The notes under the pieces are model-generated. The model worked only from the letters and a program-made list of their open reading frames with translations. It did not search any database and was not told the DNA's origin. This document shows, in pieces, positions 26,332 through 35,243 of a stretch of 64,000 nt of DNA. Source of the stretch: Saprospiraceae bacterium (GTDB lineage: Bacteria > Bacteroidota > Bacteroidia > Chitinophagales > Saprospiraceae); contig JANQPA010000063.1 in NCBI GenBank assembly GCA_028285545.1, positions 62,001 through 126,000 on the forward strand. The letters run 5' to 3'. Numbering within the stretch: the stretch's first letter is position 1; the number at the start of each line of letters is the position of its first letter. Position numbers and translations under genes: made by a program.

Positions 26332-29300
26332 CTATTTCCTACAACTACATTGAGTAGGCATAAAACTATTCGTTTCAGCAATTAAAGGAAAACCATTACC
26401 GCTTCCTTCCTGTTCAAAATAAAATGGCGCTCTGTTGCGATTATAATTTCCTATCTCATTCATGGTAGCTGCATCATATAAACGACCATTTAGGATAGTA
26501 TATTTAACGGATTCTGAATTCTGAATGTTTTCCAGGGGATTGTCATCAAGGACAATCAAATCTGCTAATTTCCCGGCTTTGATAGATCCAATTTGAGTTC
26601 CCATCCCTAAATATTCGGCTCCGTTGATGGTGGCACATTTTAGGGCCTGATGATTACTCATACCTCCTTGTTGGAGCATCCACAATTCCCAATGAGCGCC
26701 CAAACCTTGCAATTGACCGTGCGCTCCTAAATTAATATCTACTCCTGCATCCTGTAATTTCTTTAAAGATTTAGAAGTTAAAATATGACCATTATCATAT
26801 TCTTCTTGGGGAAGCATCGTCCGGTGGCGTGCTCTGGAATCAATAATAGATCTTGGGGTAAAACTTAGTAGTCTATCCTTTTCCCAAACATTGGTATTTT
26901 GATACCAGTAATATTCTCCACTGACACCACCATAATGAACCACCAGAGTAGGGGTATTGTGAGTTTTTGTCTTGGCCCAAAACTGGATAACATCATCAAA
27001 AAGAGGTGCTACCGGAATATTATGCTCAACACCTGTATGGCCATCTGCCACCATACTCAAATTATGATAAAAGGTAGAACCTCCCTCAGGAACCACCAAA
27101 ATGTCTAATTCTCTGGCCGCCTGGATCACCTGCTGACGCTGTTCTCTTCGAGGTTGATTATAACTTTTTACGGAAAAGGCACCATAGGCTTTGGTTCGGC
27201 GAATGGCGGAACGAGCATCATCCAGGCTATTAATAACAGCTTTAAAATCACCTTCAGCACCATACAAAATAGTTCCTGTAGAATATAATCTTGGTCCAAC
27301 CGTATGACCTGCCTTAATCATTTCGGAATGACTAAAGATCATCTCTGAGTTGGAGGATGGGTCATGAGCAGTTGTTACTCCATAAGCGAGATTCGCGTAA
27401 TAATACCAATTTTGCTGTGGGCTCAATCCATAGCGAAAATCTCCAAGATGGCCGTGAACATCTACGATACCAGGCATAATTGTTTTACCTCGACAATCAA
27501 TTACGGTGGCATCATTAGGGATGTTAATTCTTCGGCCTACTTCTTTGATCAGATTGCCTTCAATTAAAACACTACCTCTTTCAATTACTTCATCTCCTTC
27601 CATGGTGATGATGCGGGCATTGGTAAGTGCTAATGTGCCCTCAGGTTTATCGGAGGCCAATTTAAGGTTTACATGAATTCCAGTGCTATCCATAGGAGGG
27701 ATACTGTCTACACTTCCCTGAAGGAATTTGAATCTTTCGGTTAATTCATCAGAAAAATATTCATCTCCCAACATCCAGAATAGCTTCTTGCTATCGGCTG
27801 ACCAATGAATATTTATCCCCGCATCTTTGGCAACCTGCGCAACCGGAACAGCTTTAGTGGATGAAGAAAGACCAATTGATTTTCCTGTTGAAGGCATAGG
27901 AGCTACATAAACTTTATATAATTCTGACCAGGCAATCCATTTATTATCTGGGCTGATGACAAAATGGTGAGCATACTTACCATCAAAAAGTTTTTGGTCA
28001 TCTTTGCCGTCAGGTTTAATTCTATAATAGGATTTTGTAAGACTTCCAAAAATATACCCCCCAGTTTGATAATAGATCAAATCATCATTGGTACTGAAGA
28101 CCGGATAAGATCCTCTTGGCGATACTAAAGTGGAGTTTCCTCCATTAGATGCCATTAAATAAATGCCCGGCTCCTGACAATAGGTGAAGCCCTGATGACC
28201 ATTACCGCCATCTTTGCGATACACTATTTGCTGTCCATTATTAGAAAATGAAGGGGTCCGATAAATTCCTTTTTCACTGCTCAACTTGGACTTTTGCCCA
28301 CTGCTGAGATTCATTTTCCAGATTGCTCCTTTTTCCTGATCATCCCAACTGACATAAACAATTTCTTGGCCATTCGGTGAAAAAGCAGGCTCGAACTCGA
28401 AATGACTATCCTGAGTTAGCCGCTCGGGTGTCCCATTGGGCAGGTCTTTTTTCCAAAGGTATCCAAGGGCGTTAAAAAGAAGGGTTTTTTCGTCAGGAGA
28501 GGTAATGGCATTTCTAATGACTTTTACATCAAATTCTTCTTCAAAAGCAGGATTTTCGAATTCCAAAGTTTCAGCCAGCTTATGTTCTGCTGTTAATTGG
28601 AAGGGTATTTGGGACTGTTGGCTTCCATCGACTGCGATTTTCCATATTTTTCCCTGAGCCCAAATAATAATATGCTGATCATCAGGTGTCCAATCAAATC
28701 CAGTATAAACTCCAAAAATGGCCCAGGCTTCTTGCTGGTCTTTACTCAAGCCATCCCAGATTTTGTAATGACGTCCCGTTTCAAGATCATATCGATACAA
28801 AATTGTTTTAGTCCGCTCCCTTTTGACATAGGCCAATTGTTTGCCATCATTAGATATTTGTGGACGACAAGCTCCGCCAGGACCCGTAACTACATTTTCC
28901 ACCCTACCTTTTTCCCTATCATATCTTTTAATCACATAGATTTGACTATTAGGATCTTTATTGTATTGAAAGAACCCACCGGGATACATATCCTCACTGA
29001 AATACACATAACGCCCGTCAGGGGAAACAGATGGTTCATTTACGTCCTGCTGGTCATTTTTCCTTTTCGTTAGTTGGATTCCACTTCCTCCATTGATATG
29101 GTACATCCACATTTCTCCTGCGCCTAATGATCGTCCAGAAGTGAAGTGTTTTCTGGCCACAAAATATTGCCCGTCAGGCATCCAGGAGGGGTTATTGAGT
29201 AGTCGAAAAGATTCTTTGGTTATTTGCTTAGCATTACCGCCGTCTAGGTCCATGATCCAAATATTATCGCCGCCTCCAGAGTCGCTGGTGAACAATACTT

Positions 29301-29592
29301 TTTGCCCATCAGGACTAAACCTTGGCTGAATTTCCCACGCCAGGCCTGAACGAATGGCAGTAGCTTGTCCGCCTGCAACGGGCAAGGTATAAATGTCTCC
29401 CAGTAAATCGAAAACAATGGTTTGACCATCTGGACTTAAATCCAGATTCATCCAGGTTCCTTCATCTAGATTTAAAGAGACTTCCTGGTAAGTTCCATCA
29501 GGATTGTTGACATCCCATTTTTTGTCTTTTTGTGCTTCAAGGATTAGTGGGAGTGTCAAAAATAACAGTAGGTGTAATTTGGTTTTAGTCAT
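26332..29592 (-). CDS. Secreted PD40 propeller-amidohydrolase fusion
   Basis: A 1086-residue exported protein (signal peptide to about residue 20, LILEAQK). Residues about 40-620 contain numerous TolB-like PD40 repeats (DLSPDGQTIVFD, FSPDGQKVLFTSDS, FSPNGQEIVYVSW). Residues about 645-1060 form an amidohydrolase with TIMPGIVDVHGHLGD, GVTTAHDPSS, GVEHNIPV and the end block LGAHGQLQGLGAHWEL, where the usual G-x-D is replaced by a G-x-H pattern seen in this subfamily. The C-terminus ends with SFMPTQCSCRK, a short Cys-rich tail. It is probably a secreted or periplasmic hydrolase acting on peptides or related amides; substrate unknown. Confidence 0.87.
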   Translation of the reverse strand: MTKTKLHLLLFLTLPLILEAQKDKKWDVNNPDGTYQEVSLNLDEGTWMNLDLSPDGQTIVFDLLGDIYTLPVAGGQATAIRSGLAWEIQPRFSPDGQKVLFTSDSGGGDNIWIMDLDGGNAKQITKESFRLLNNPSWMPDGQYFVARKHFTSGRSLGAGEMWMYHINGGSGIQLTKRKNDQQDVNEPSVSPDGRYVYFSEDMYPGGFFQYNKDPNSQIYVIKRYDREKGRVENVVTGPGGACRPQISNDGKQLAYVKRERTKTILYRYDLETGRHYKIWDGLSKDQQEAWAIFGVYTGFDWTPDDQHIIIWAQGKIWKIAVDGSQQSQIPFQLTAEHKLAETLEFENPAFEEEFDVKVIRNAITSPDEKTLLFNALGYLWKKDLPNGTPERLTQDSHFEFEPAFSPNGQEIVYVSWDDQEKGAIWKMNLSSGQKSKLSSEKGIYRTPSFSNNGQQIVYRKDGGNGHQGFTYCQEPGIYLMASNGGNSTLVSPRGSYPVFSTNDDLIYYQTGGYIFGSLTKSYYRIKPDGKDDQKLFDGKYAHHFVISPDNKWIAWSELYKVYVAPMPSTGKSIGLSSSTKAVPVAQVAKDAGINIHWSADSKKLFWMLGDEYFSDELTERFKFLQGSVDSIPPMDSTGIHVNLKLASDKPEGTLALTNARIITMEGDEVIERGSVLIEGNLIKEVGRRINIPNDATVIDCRGKTIMPGIVDVHGHLGDFRYGLSPQQNWYYYANLAYGVTTAHDPSSNSEMIFSHSEMIKAGHTVGPRLYSTGTILYGAEGDFKAVINSLDDARSAIRRTKAYGAFSVKSYNQPRREQRQQVIQAARELDILVVPEGGSTFYHNLSMVADGHTGVEHNIPVAPLFDDVIQFWAKTKTHNTPTLVVHYGGVSGEYYWYQNTNVWEKDRLLSFTPRSIIDSRARHRTMLPQEEYDNGHILTSKSLKKLQDAGVDINLGAHGQLQGLGAHWELWMLQQGGMSNHQALKCATINGAEYLGMGTQIGSIKAGKLADLIVLDDNPLENIQNSESVKYTILNGRLYDAATMNEIGNYNRNRAPFYFEQEGSGNGFPLIAETNSFMPTQCSCRK

Positions 29593-29605
29593 ATTTTTTG
29601 GTTTT

Positions 29606-29727
29606 AGTAGTCTGGTAGTCTAGTAGTCTGGTTTTATTGAACTTGATAGTCTGTTGTTGCAGGAATTAAACTGTTTTCAAAGTACCTTAATTTGGGTATT
29701 ACTAGACAACTAGACTACCAGACTACA
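29606..29727. repeat. Inverted tandem repeat (TAGTCTGG type)
   Basis: TAGTAGTCTGGTAGTCTAGT begins the left half; ACTAGACTACCAGACTAC ends the right half, near 29727. About 60 bp separate them. It lies in a divergent spacer (29593-29866) that must also hold both promoters. Confidence 0.65.
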
Positions 29728-29866
29728 ATAGAACTCAAAATATAGGGACAAATCTCGAATTGGTCGACAAAAAAAATGGAAAGTATTGGAAAGGATAAAA
29801 GTTTTTTAATTTCAGTATTAAAAACCCGACCATTAATTAAATTGTTAACAACAAACTAGCCTAATT

Positions 29867-32023
29867 ATGAGATTTAATTTTTTAATTATCCTGACTATTT
29901 TTGCATTATCTGCCTGTCAAAATAATACAGGAACAGGAGGTAATGACGACCAAATTTTTGAACCGATGAAGGTAAATTACCCTGAAACAAAAACTGTTGA
30001 CCACACCGATGATTATCATGGAGAGGCTCTGGCTGACCCTTACCGGTGGTTAGAGGATGATCTTGCCGAAGATACTAAAGGATGGGTTGAAGAAGAAAAC
30101 AAAGTGACTTACGGATACCTTGAAAATATTCCTTTTAGAGAAGACATACGTGAGCGCCTGGAAGAATTGTGGAACTACGAAAAATTTGGCTCTCCATTTA
30201 ATGAAGGAGACTATACTTATTTTTCAAAAAATGATGGCCTTCAAAATCAGTTTGTAATATATCGACAAAAAGGGGGAGGGGAACCAGAAGTATTTTTAGA
30301 TCCTAATAAATTCTCTGCTGATGGGACGACTTCCCTGGCAGGATTAAGTTTTACAGAAGATGGCAGCTTGCTTGCTTATTCGATATCGGAGGGTGGATCT
30401 GACTGGCGGAAGATTATTATTTTGGATGCTGAAACCAAAGAAATTGTAGAAGATACCATCCGGGATGTAAAGTTTTCAGGAGTCTCCTGGAAAGGAAATG
30501 AAGGATTCTATTACAGTAGCTATGACAAGCCCAAAGGAAGTCAGCTATCGGAGATGACCCAACATCATAAATTATATTATCACAAACTGGGAACTCCTCA
30601 ATCTGAAGATGAATTATTATTTGGAGGAGAAAAAACACCGCGCCGCTATATTGGTGGTGGCGTTTCGGAAGATGGAAGATGGCTGGTTATTACTGCTTCT
30701 GTATCCACAACAGGAAATGAATTATATATAAAGGACTTAAGTAAAGAAGGAAGCCCAATTGTACCTGTAGTAGATAATTTTGATAATAATCATTTTATAG
30801 TTCATACTGAAGGTAATGATCTATACATTTTTACCAATTTAAATGCACCAAACAGCCGATTGGTCAAGGTGGATGCTTCTAATCCTAGCCCAGATAATTG
30901 GGTGGATATTATTGCAGAAAGGAAAGAACCCCTTTCAGTAGGAACTGCCGGAGGTTATTTCTTTGCTAATTACTTAAAAGATGCCCTAGATTACATAGAG
31001 CAGGTGGATTTGGAAGGAAATGTGGTAAGGGTGGTAGAATTGCCTGGACAAGGAAACGTTGGTGGCTTTGGTGGAAAATGGACAGATAAGACTCTGTATT
31101 TTACCTTTACCAGCTATATTGATCCAAGCACCATTTATAAGTATGACATTGAAAGTGGAAGTTCTGAGGTGTACAAAAGAAGTGGAGTTCAGTTTAATCC
31201 AGAGGAGTATGAATCCAAGCAAGTATTTTATACTTCAAAGGATGGTACAAAGGTGCCTATGATGATTACACATAAAAAAGGAATTGAATTAGATGGAGAA
31301 AATCCAACCATGCTATATGGATATGGCGGATTCAATATTAGCCTTACTCCTGGTTTTAGTACTGCAAGAATCATTTGGCTAGAGAATGGAGGAGTATATG
31401 CGGTTCCTAATCTTCGTGGAGGTGGAGAATATGGGGAAGAGTGGCATAAGGCAGGTACTAAAATGAACAAACAAAATGTATTTGATGATTTTATTGCAGC
31501 GGGGGAGTATTTGATTGCTGAAGGCTATACTTCTTCAGACTACCTGGCCATTTCTGGGGGATCGAATGGTGGTCTATTAGTTGGAGCAGCCATGACACAA
31601 CGACCAGATTTATTTAAAGTGGCTTTGCCTGCAGTAGGTGTGATGGATATGCTTCGGTATAATAAATTTACAGCTGGCGCTGGATGGGCTTATGATTATG
31701 GAACAGCTGAGGACAGCCCAGAGATGTATGAATATCTGAAAGGGTATTCACCCTATCATAATATCAAGAAAGGAACTTGTTATCCTGCAACCATGGTGAC
31801 AACTGCAGATCACGATGACCGGGTTGTTCCTGCTCATTCCTTTAAGTTTGCAGCTGCCTTACAAGCAGCTCAGAACTGCGATACCCCTGCTTTAATCCGG
31901 ATTGAAACTAAAGCTGGTCATGGGGCAGGAAAACCTACTTCCAAAATCATTGAAGAGCAAGCTGATAAATTTGCCTTTACATTTTATAATATGAATGTGC
32001 CTGTGAAGTATCTTAAGAATTAA
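29867..32023 (+). CDS. Prolyl oligopeptidase lipoprotein (S9A)
   Basis: A 718-residue POP-type enzyme with a lipoprotein signal (MRFNFLIILTIFALSAC, C17). The N-terminal cap and seven-bladed propeller cover about 40-440 and the hydrolase 450-718. The triad is visible: serine in ISGGSNGGLLVGAAM, aspartate in ADHDDRVVPAHS and histidine in KAGHGAGKP. RGGGEYGEEWH is the conserved S9A block before the nucleophile. It cleaves short peptides after proline, here at the cell envelope. Length is close to that of canonical POP (about 710). Confidence 0.95.
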   Translation: MRFNFLIILTIFALSACQNNTGTGGNDDQIFEPMKVNYPETKTVDHTDDYHGEALADPYRWLEDDLAEDTKGWVEEENKVTYGYLENIPFREDIRERLEELWNYEKFGSPFNEGDYTYFSKNDGLQNQFVIYRQKGGGEPEVFLDPNKFSADGTTSLAGLSFTEDGSLLAYSISEGGSDWRKIIILDAETKEIVEDTIRDVKFSGVSWKGNEGFYYSSYDKPKGSQLSEMTQHHKLYYHKLGTPQSEDELLFGGEKTPRRYIGGGVSEDGRWLVITASVSTTGNELYIKDLSKEGSPIVPVVDNFDNNHFIVHTEGNDLYIFTNLNAPNSRLVKVDASNPSPDNWVDIIAERKEPLSVGTAGGYFFANYLKDALDYIEQVDLEGNVVRVVELPGQGNVGGFGGKWTDKTLYFTFTSYIDPSTIYKYDIESGSSEVYKRSGVQFNPEEYESKQVFYTSKDGTKVPMMITHKKGIELDGENPTMLYGYGGFNISLTPGFSTARIIWLENGGVYAVPNLRGGGEYGEEWHKAGTKMNKQNVFDDFIAAGEYLIAEGYTSSDYLAISGGSNGGLLVGAAMTQRPDLFKVALPAVGVMDMLRYNKFTAGAGWAYDYGTAEDSPEMYEYLKGYSPYHNIKKGTCYPATMVTTADHDDRVVPAHSFKFAAALQAAQNCDTPALIRIETKAGHGAGKPTSKIIEEQADKFAFTFYNMNVPVKYLKN

Positions 32024-32029
32024 AATTTG

Positions 32030-32103
32030 TATAAAGTAGAAGGTAGAATGATTTTTATTTCATAATAAAGTAGTCTTTCTACTTTCTACTTTATACCTTT
32101 TAC
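32030..32103. repeat. Inverted simple repeat (TAGAAGG / TTTCTAC)
   Basis: TATAAAGTAGAAGGTAGAA is followed, after about 30 nt, by TTTCTACTTTCTACTTTATA. The arms pair imperfectly over about 18 bp. It lies between two plus-strand genes and may act as a terminator. Confidence 0.6.
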
Positions 32104-32117
32104 CAATATCCGTGAAT

Positions 32118-32660
32118 ATGAAACAAAAAGTGCTTCAGAACCTGGAACAGATGAATCTTTATTTGGAGGCTATTTTTGAAAAATTACAGCCTTATCCAGA
32201 CGAACAGTTAAACCAAAAACCTTCGAAAGGAGAATGGTCTGCAATGAATGTTCTTCATCATTTAATGCGATCAGAAAGACTTTCCCATGGTTATATTCGG
32301 AAAAAGTTGAGTTTTAATCCGACCTTGAAAAAAGCCAATCTTGGTACTGCCTGGCGTTCCTTTTTATTAAATGGATATTTAAAATTCCCCTTAAAATGGA
32401 AGGCACCAGAAGGAGTCTCAGAGGTTCATTTTCCTGAGTATAGCACTTTAGAAGAAGTAAAAAGCCAATGGAGGCAACAGCGACTTCAGCTAAAATCTCA
32501 CCTTGAAGAATTGCCAGATCATTTATTCGATAAAGAGTTATATAAACATCCTTTTGCAGGTAGAGTTACCATTGCCGGAATGGTACACTTTTTTCATGGC
32601 CACATGATCCGCCACAATAAACAAATTGACCGGACCCTGGTGAAGGTGAAAAAAAATTAA
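32118..32660 (+). CDS. DinB-like metal-binding four-helix protein
   Basis: Starts at ATG 32118 (a GTG lies two codons upstream); 180 residues. The architecture is a four-helix DinB bundle: WSAMNVLHHLMRSERLSH provides the first histidine, and the last helix GMVHFFHGHMIRHNKQIDR supplies two more, matching the three-His metal site of DinB/YfiT families. Members include thiol transferases and damage-inducible proteins; the function here is unknown. It follows the prolyl oligopeptidase and is convergent with the nucleoside transporter, with stop codons overlapping in the gap 32657-32660. Confidence 0.8.
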   Translation: MKQKVLQNLEQMNLYLEAIFEKLQPYPDEQLNQKPSKGEWSAMNVLHHLMRSERLSHGYIRKKLSFNPTLKKANLGTAWRSFLLNGYLKFPLKWKAPEGVSEVHFPEYSTLEEVKSQWRQQRLQLKSHLEELPDHLFDKELYKHPFAGRVTIAGMVHFFHGHMIRHNKQIDRTLVKVKKN

Positions 32661-33958
32661 ACCAATATTCCTGCAATAGCGGCCGTAAAGAAACTTGCTA
32701 CCGTACCACCAATTAATGCCTTGATTCCTAACTCGGTTAGGGCTCTTCTCTGACCAGGGGCAATAGCACCGATTCCACCAATTTGGATTCCAATAGAGGC
32801 AAAATTGGCAAAACCGCACAAGGCGTAGGTCGCAATGATTAAAGATTTAGGATGCATGCTAACGCCAGCATCTCTTAAGGTTTGCAATTCACCATAAGCA
32901 ATAAACTCATTGATGACGGTTTTTTGTCCTAATAATTGACCTATTAAGAGAACATCATCCGCTGGTGTACCTAACAGCCAGGCAAAAGGTGCAAAGATCA
33001 GGCCTAGGATATAGGTGAAACTAAAGCCTTCAAAACGACCATTGGTGGCCTGTATAACCGTATCATTTAGGTTGAACCATTCTCCAGGTCCATTAATAAG
33101 CAATTGATTAACCATATACACCAAAGCGGTAAATACCAACAACATAGCACCTACATTAATAGCTAAGCGCAAACCATCGGTTGTACCTGTAGAAATTGCA
33201 TCCAGCAAATTATTTCCAGTGTCTCCACTCATTTCCATCTGATCTTCAATGTCCTTTTCCTGATCTTCCGGATACAACATCTTTGCAGCAACGATGGCCG
33301 CAGGAGCGGAAATAATGGAGGCTGTCAGTAAATGTTTAGCAAAATACAACTGCTGTTCCGGATCCTCTCCACCCAAAAAACCTATATAGGCTGCAAATAC
33401 ACCGCCTGCTATGGTTGCCATACCTCCGGTCATCAAACACAGTAATTCTGACCTGGAAAATTTTTCCAGATAAGGTTTTACTACTAAGGGAGCTTCGGTT
33501 TGACCTATAAATACATTGGCAGCAGCGGCCAGACTTTCAGGACCGGACATACGCATCGTTCTTTTCATCAACCAGGCAACTCCATATATGATTTTTTGTA
33601 AAATACCTAAGTAGTATAAAACTGCTGAGAGGGCAGAAAAGAAAACAATAGTAGGTAAGACCTGAAAGGCAAAGATATAACCAAAGGTGTCTGTTTTGGT
33701 AATCAGATCGCCAAAAATAAACTCTGAACCTTCAGTAGTATATCTTAATACTTCTGTGAAAAACCCTGCAATAAAATCAAAAACTGAACTAACTCCAGGA
33801 ACCTTTAAAATTAATATGGCGAGTATGACCTGAAGTCCTATTCCACTACCAACAAGTCTCCAGTCAATTTTTTTTCGATTTACGCTTAAAAGGTAGCAAA
33901 TTCCGAGCATCACGGCAATACCAAGTGAGCCCCTCAAAAGGCTGTTTATAAACTCCAT
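32657..33958 (-). CDS. nupC: Concentrative nucleoside transporter, CNT/NupC family
   Basis: A 433-residue membrane protein with about 10 transmembrane segments. The family signatures are visible: FIGQTEAPLVVKPYLEK, MTGGMATIAGGVFAAYIG and the end segment YALCGFANFASIGIQIGGIG. It imports nucleosides with Na+ or H+. It is divergent from uridine kinase (34345), which fits nucleoside salvage. Its 3' end overlaps the convergent DinB-like gene by 4 bp. Confidence 0.93.
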   Translation of the reverse strand: MEFINSLLRGSLGIAVMLGICYLLSVNRKKIDWRLVGSGIGLQVILAILILKVPGVSSVFDFIAGFFTEVLRYTTEGSEFIFGDLITKTDTFGYIFAFQVLPTIVFFSALSAVLYYLGILQKIIYGVAWLMKRTMRMSGPESLAAAANVFIGQTEAPLVVKPYLEKFSRSELLCLMTGGMATIAGGVFAAYIGFLGGEDPEQQLYFAKHLLTASIISAPAAIVAAKMLYPEDQEKDIEDQMEMSGDTGNNLLDAISTGTTDGLRLAINVGAMLLVFTALVYMVNQLLINGPGEWFNLNDTVIQATNGRFEGFSFTYILGLIFAPFAWLLGTPADDVLLIGQLLGQKTVINEFIAYGELQTLRDAGVSMHPKSLIIATYALCGFANFASIGIQIGGIGAIAPGQRRALTELGIKALIGGTVASFFTAAIAGILV

Positions 33959-33994
33959 GTAATTTATTCTAAGTGGGTGTAGAATTTTATTTGA

Positions 33995-34155
33995 TGAGGC
34001 TGTCTCATCCGCCTCAGGCGGATTCGCCAGCCAATTATATTCTTATTAGGAGGAGTTTTCCTGAAAAAAACAAAGTTTTTTTCAGGAAAACTCCTCCTAA
34101 ATAAAATATTCTTGGGCGTCGAATAACGAAGAAGGAGTTATGAGATGCCCTCAAC
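33995..34155. mobile_element. MITE-like element, copy A, with 26-bp perfect hairpin
   Basis: The left end holds GAGGCTGTCTCATCCGCC and the right end, in complement, GAGGGCATCTCAT, an imperfect terminal inverted repeat. A 26-bp perfect hairpin lies at 34046-34071 / 34075-34100 with a 3-nt loop. The 31-bp end 34000-34030 matches the complement of 53884-53914 with three differences, and the other side also aligns weakly with the 53.8 kb copy. No ORF. Confidence 0.55.
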
Positions 34156-34229
34156 CAACCAAAGCTAAAAAAAAATTGGGAAAAGGAATGCTTTATTCTT
34201 TAAAAGCGAAGAAGACAGTTTCTTTTCTT

Positions 34230-34237
34230 TAAATTTG
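34230..34237 (+). promoter_or_regulatory. Possible Bacteroidota -7 box (TAAATTTG) for udk
   Basis: TAAATTTG matches the TAnnTTTG -7 consensus of Bacteroidota housekeeping promoters. No good TTTG -33 element is seen at the usual distance. It would give a leader of about 100 nt. Confidence 0.35.
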
Positions 34238-34344
34238 CGAAAGTAAGGGCTTGACAGCTTATGTTTCGGTGTCCTGGATTCTAAATTCTGATAAAAATCA
34301 TGAATTCCGGGACGTAAAATGAATTTAAAAATTTAATTCAATCC

Positions 34345-34983
34345 ATGAAACCATTTACAGTTGGGATTACAGGAGGGAGCGGTGCCGGAAAAACATCCTT
34401 TATCAATGAGTTAATGGAGAAATTTACGGATGAGGAAATTACGGTAATTTCGCAGGATAATTACTACCGACCCAGGGAAGAGCAGTTTGTTGATGAAAGA
34501 GGATGGACTAATTTTGATTTACCATCTGCTATTGACCGAAAAGCATTTGAGGAAGATATTGCCCAGCTGGTCCAAGGACAAGTTGTAAGAAGGAAGGAGT
34601 ATATTTATAATAATGAAAAGGATGAGGATAAATACCTGGTATTCAGGCCTACGCCCATCATTATAGTAGAGGGGATTTTTGTCCTTCATTTCCCTGAAAT
34701 CAGAGGTCAGCTAGATCTTAGAGTTTATCTGCATGCTAAAGATAATCTCAAAGTCATACGTAGGATAAAAAGAGACCAGTTGGACAGAAATTATGACCTC
34801 GAGGAAATCCTTTACCGTTACGAACACCATGTATTACCCACTTTCGAGCGTTATATTCAGCCATATATGGAAGATTCTGATATTGTAATTAATAACAGTG
34901 GCCAATTTAGTAAAGCACTCTTTGTGGTGGGAGGATTCTTAAAAAACTATATCCAAGAGGTAAAAATGTCGAAAATTAAATAA
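34345..34983 (+). CDS. udk: Uridine kinase
   Basis: Phosphorylates uridine/cytidine to UMP/CMP in pyrimidine salvage. It has 212 residues, close to the bacterial norm. The P-loop is GITGGSGAGKTSF (residues 7-19). The substrate region follows as SQDNYYRPREEQ, NFDLPSAID and IVEGIFVLHFPEI, and RIKRDQLDRNYDLEEIL corresponds to the lid. It is divergent from the nucleoside transporter, which supports a salvage role. The small DUF6435 gene follows on the opposite strand. Confidence 0.95.
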   Translation: MKPFTVGITGGSGAGKTSFINELMEKFTDEEITVISQDNYYRPREEQFVDERGWTNFDLPSAIDRKAFEEDIAQLVQGQVVRRKEYIYNNEKDEDKYLVFRPTPIIIVEGIFVLHFPEIRGQLDLRVYLHAKDNLKVIRRIKRDQLDRNYDLEEILYRYEHHVLPTFERYIQPYMEDSDIVINNSGQFSKALFVVGGFLKNYIQEVKMSKIK

Positions 34984-34986
34984 ATT

Positions 34987-35163
34987 CTAGGCTTGCTCCT
35001 TAAGACGTTCTTCAATTTTCTTTTGGACTTCTTCAGCTTCTGCAACCTTAGCCGAATAAGCTTTTATATCACCACCTCTTTGAATATGCATCGCTTCTTC
35101 CATCAACTGTTGATATTGTTTTTCCAGTTTTTTAATTGGATCTTTTTTGAATATTCCAAACAT
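34987..35163 (-). CDS. DUF6435 family microprotein
   Basis: A 58-residue protein read from ATG at 35163 to TAG at 34987 on the minus strand. It begins MFGIFKKDPIKKLEKQYQQL and continues with MEEAMHIQRGGDIKAYSAKV and an E/K-rich amphipathic C-terminal helix. The MFGxFKKDPIKKL start and the RGGDIKAY core are typical of this small conserved protein, widespread in Bacteroidota and some proteobacteria; function unknown. It lies between udk (ends 34983) and the enoyl-CoA hydratase. The opposite strand shows a longer but unsupported frame. Confidence 0.85.
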   Translation of the reverse strand: MFGIFKKDPIKKLEKQYQQLMEEAMHIQRGGDIKAYSAKVAEAEEVQKKIEERLKEQA

Positions 35164-35243
35164 CTGTCTTTTTTTTTAATGAAAAATCATAGTAGAAACA
35201 AGAACCTAACGAGGAGGTTCACCAATCACCTAAATAAAAGCCT

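Larger units (their letters stand above)
33959..34344. promoter_or_regulatory. Divergent spacer of nupC and udk with a MITE-like element
   Basis: This 386-bp gap carries the MITE-like element (about 33995-34155) and a -7-like box (34230-34237). Nothing else is recognised; the segment after 34160 is AT-rich and probably the udk leader. Confidence 0.5.

Noticed and set aside
28597-29073. 158-codon frame antisense to the PD40-amidohydrolase gene
   Set aside because: Lies entirely inside a gene with clear domain content on the other strand; no start context or motif.
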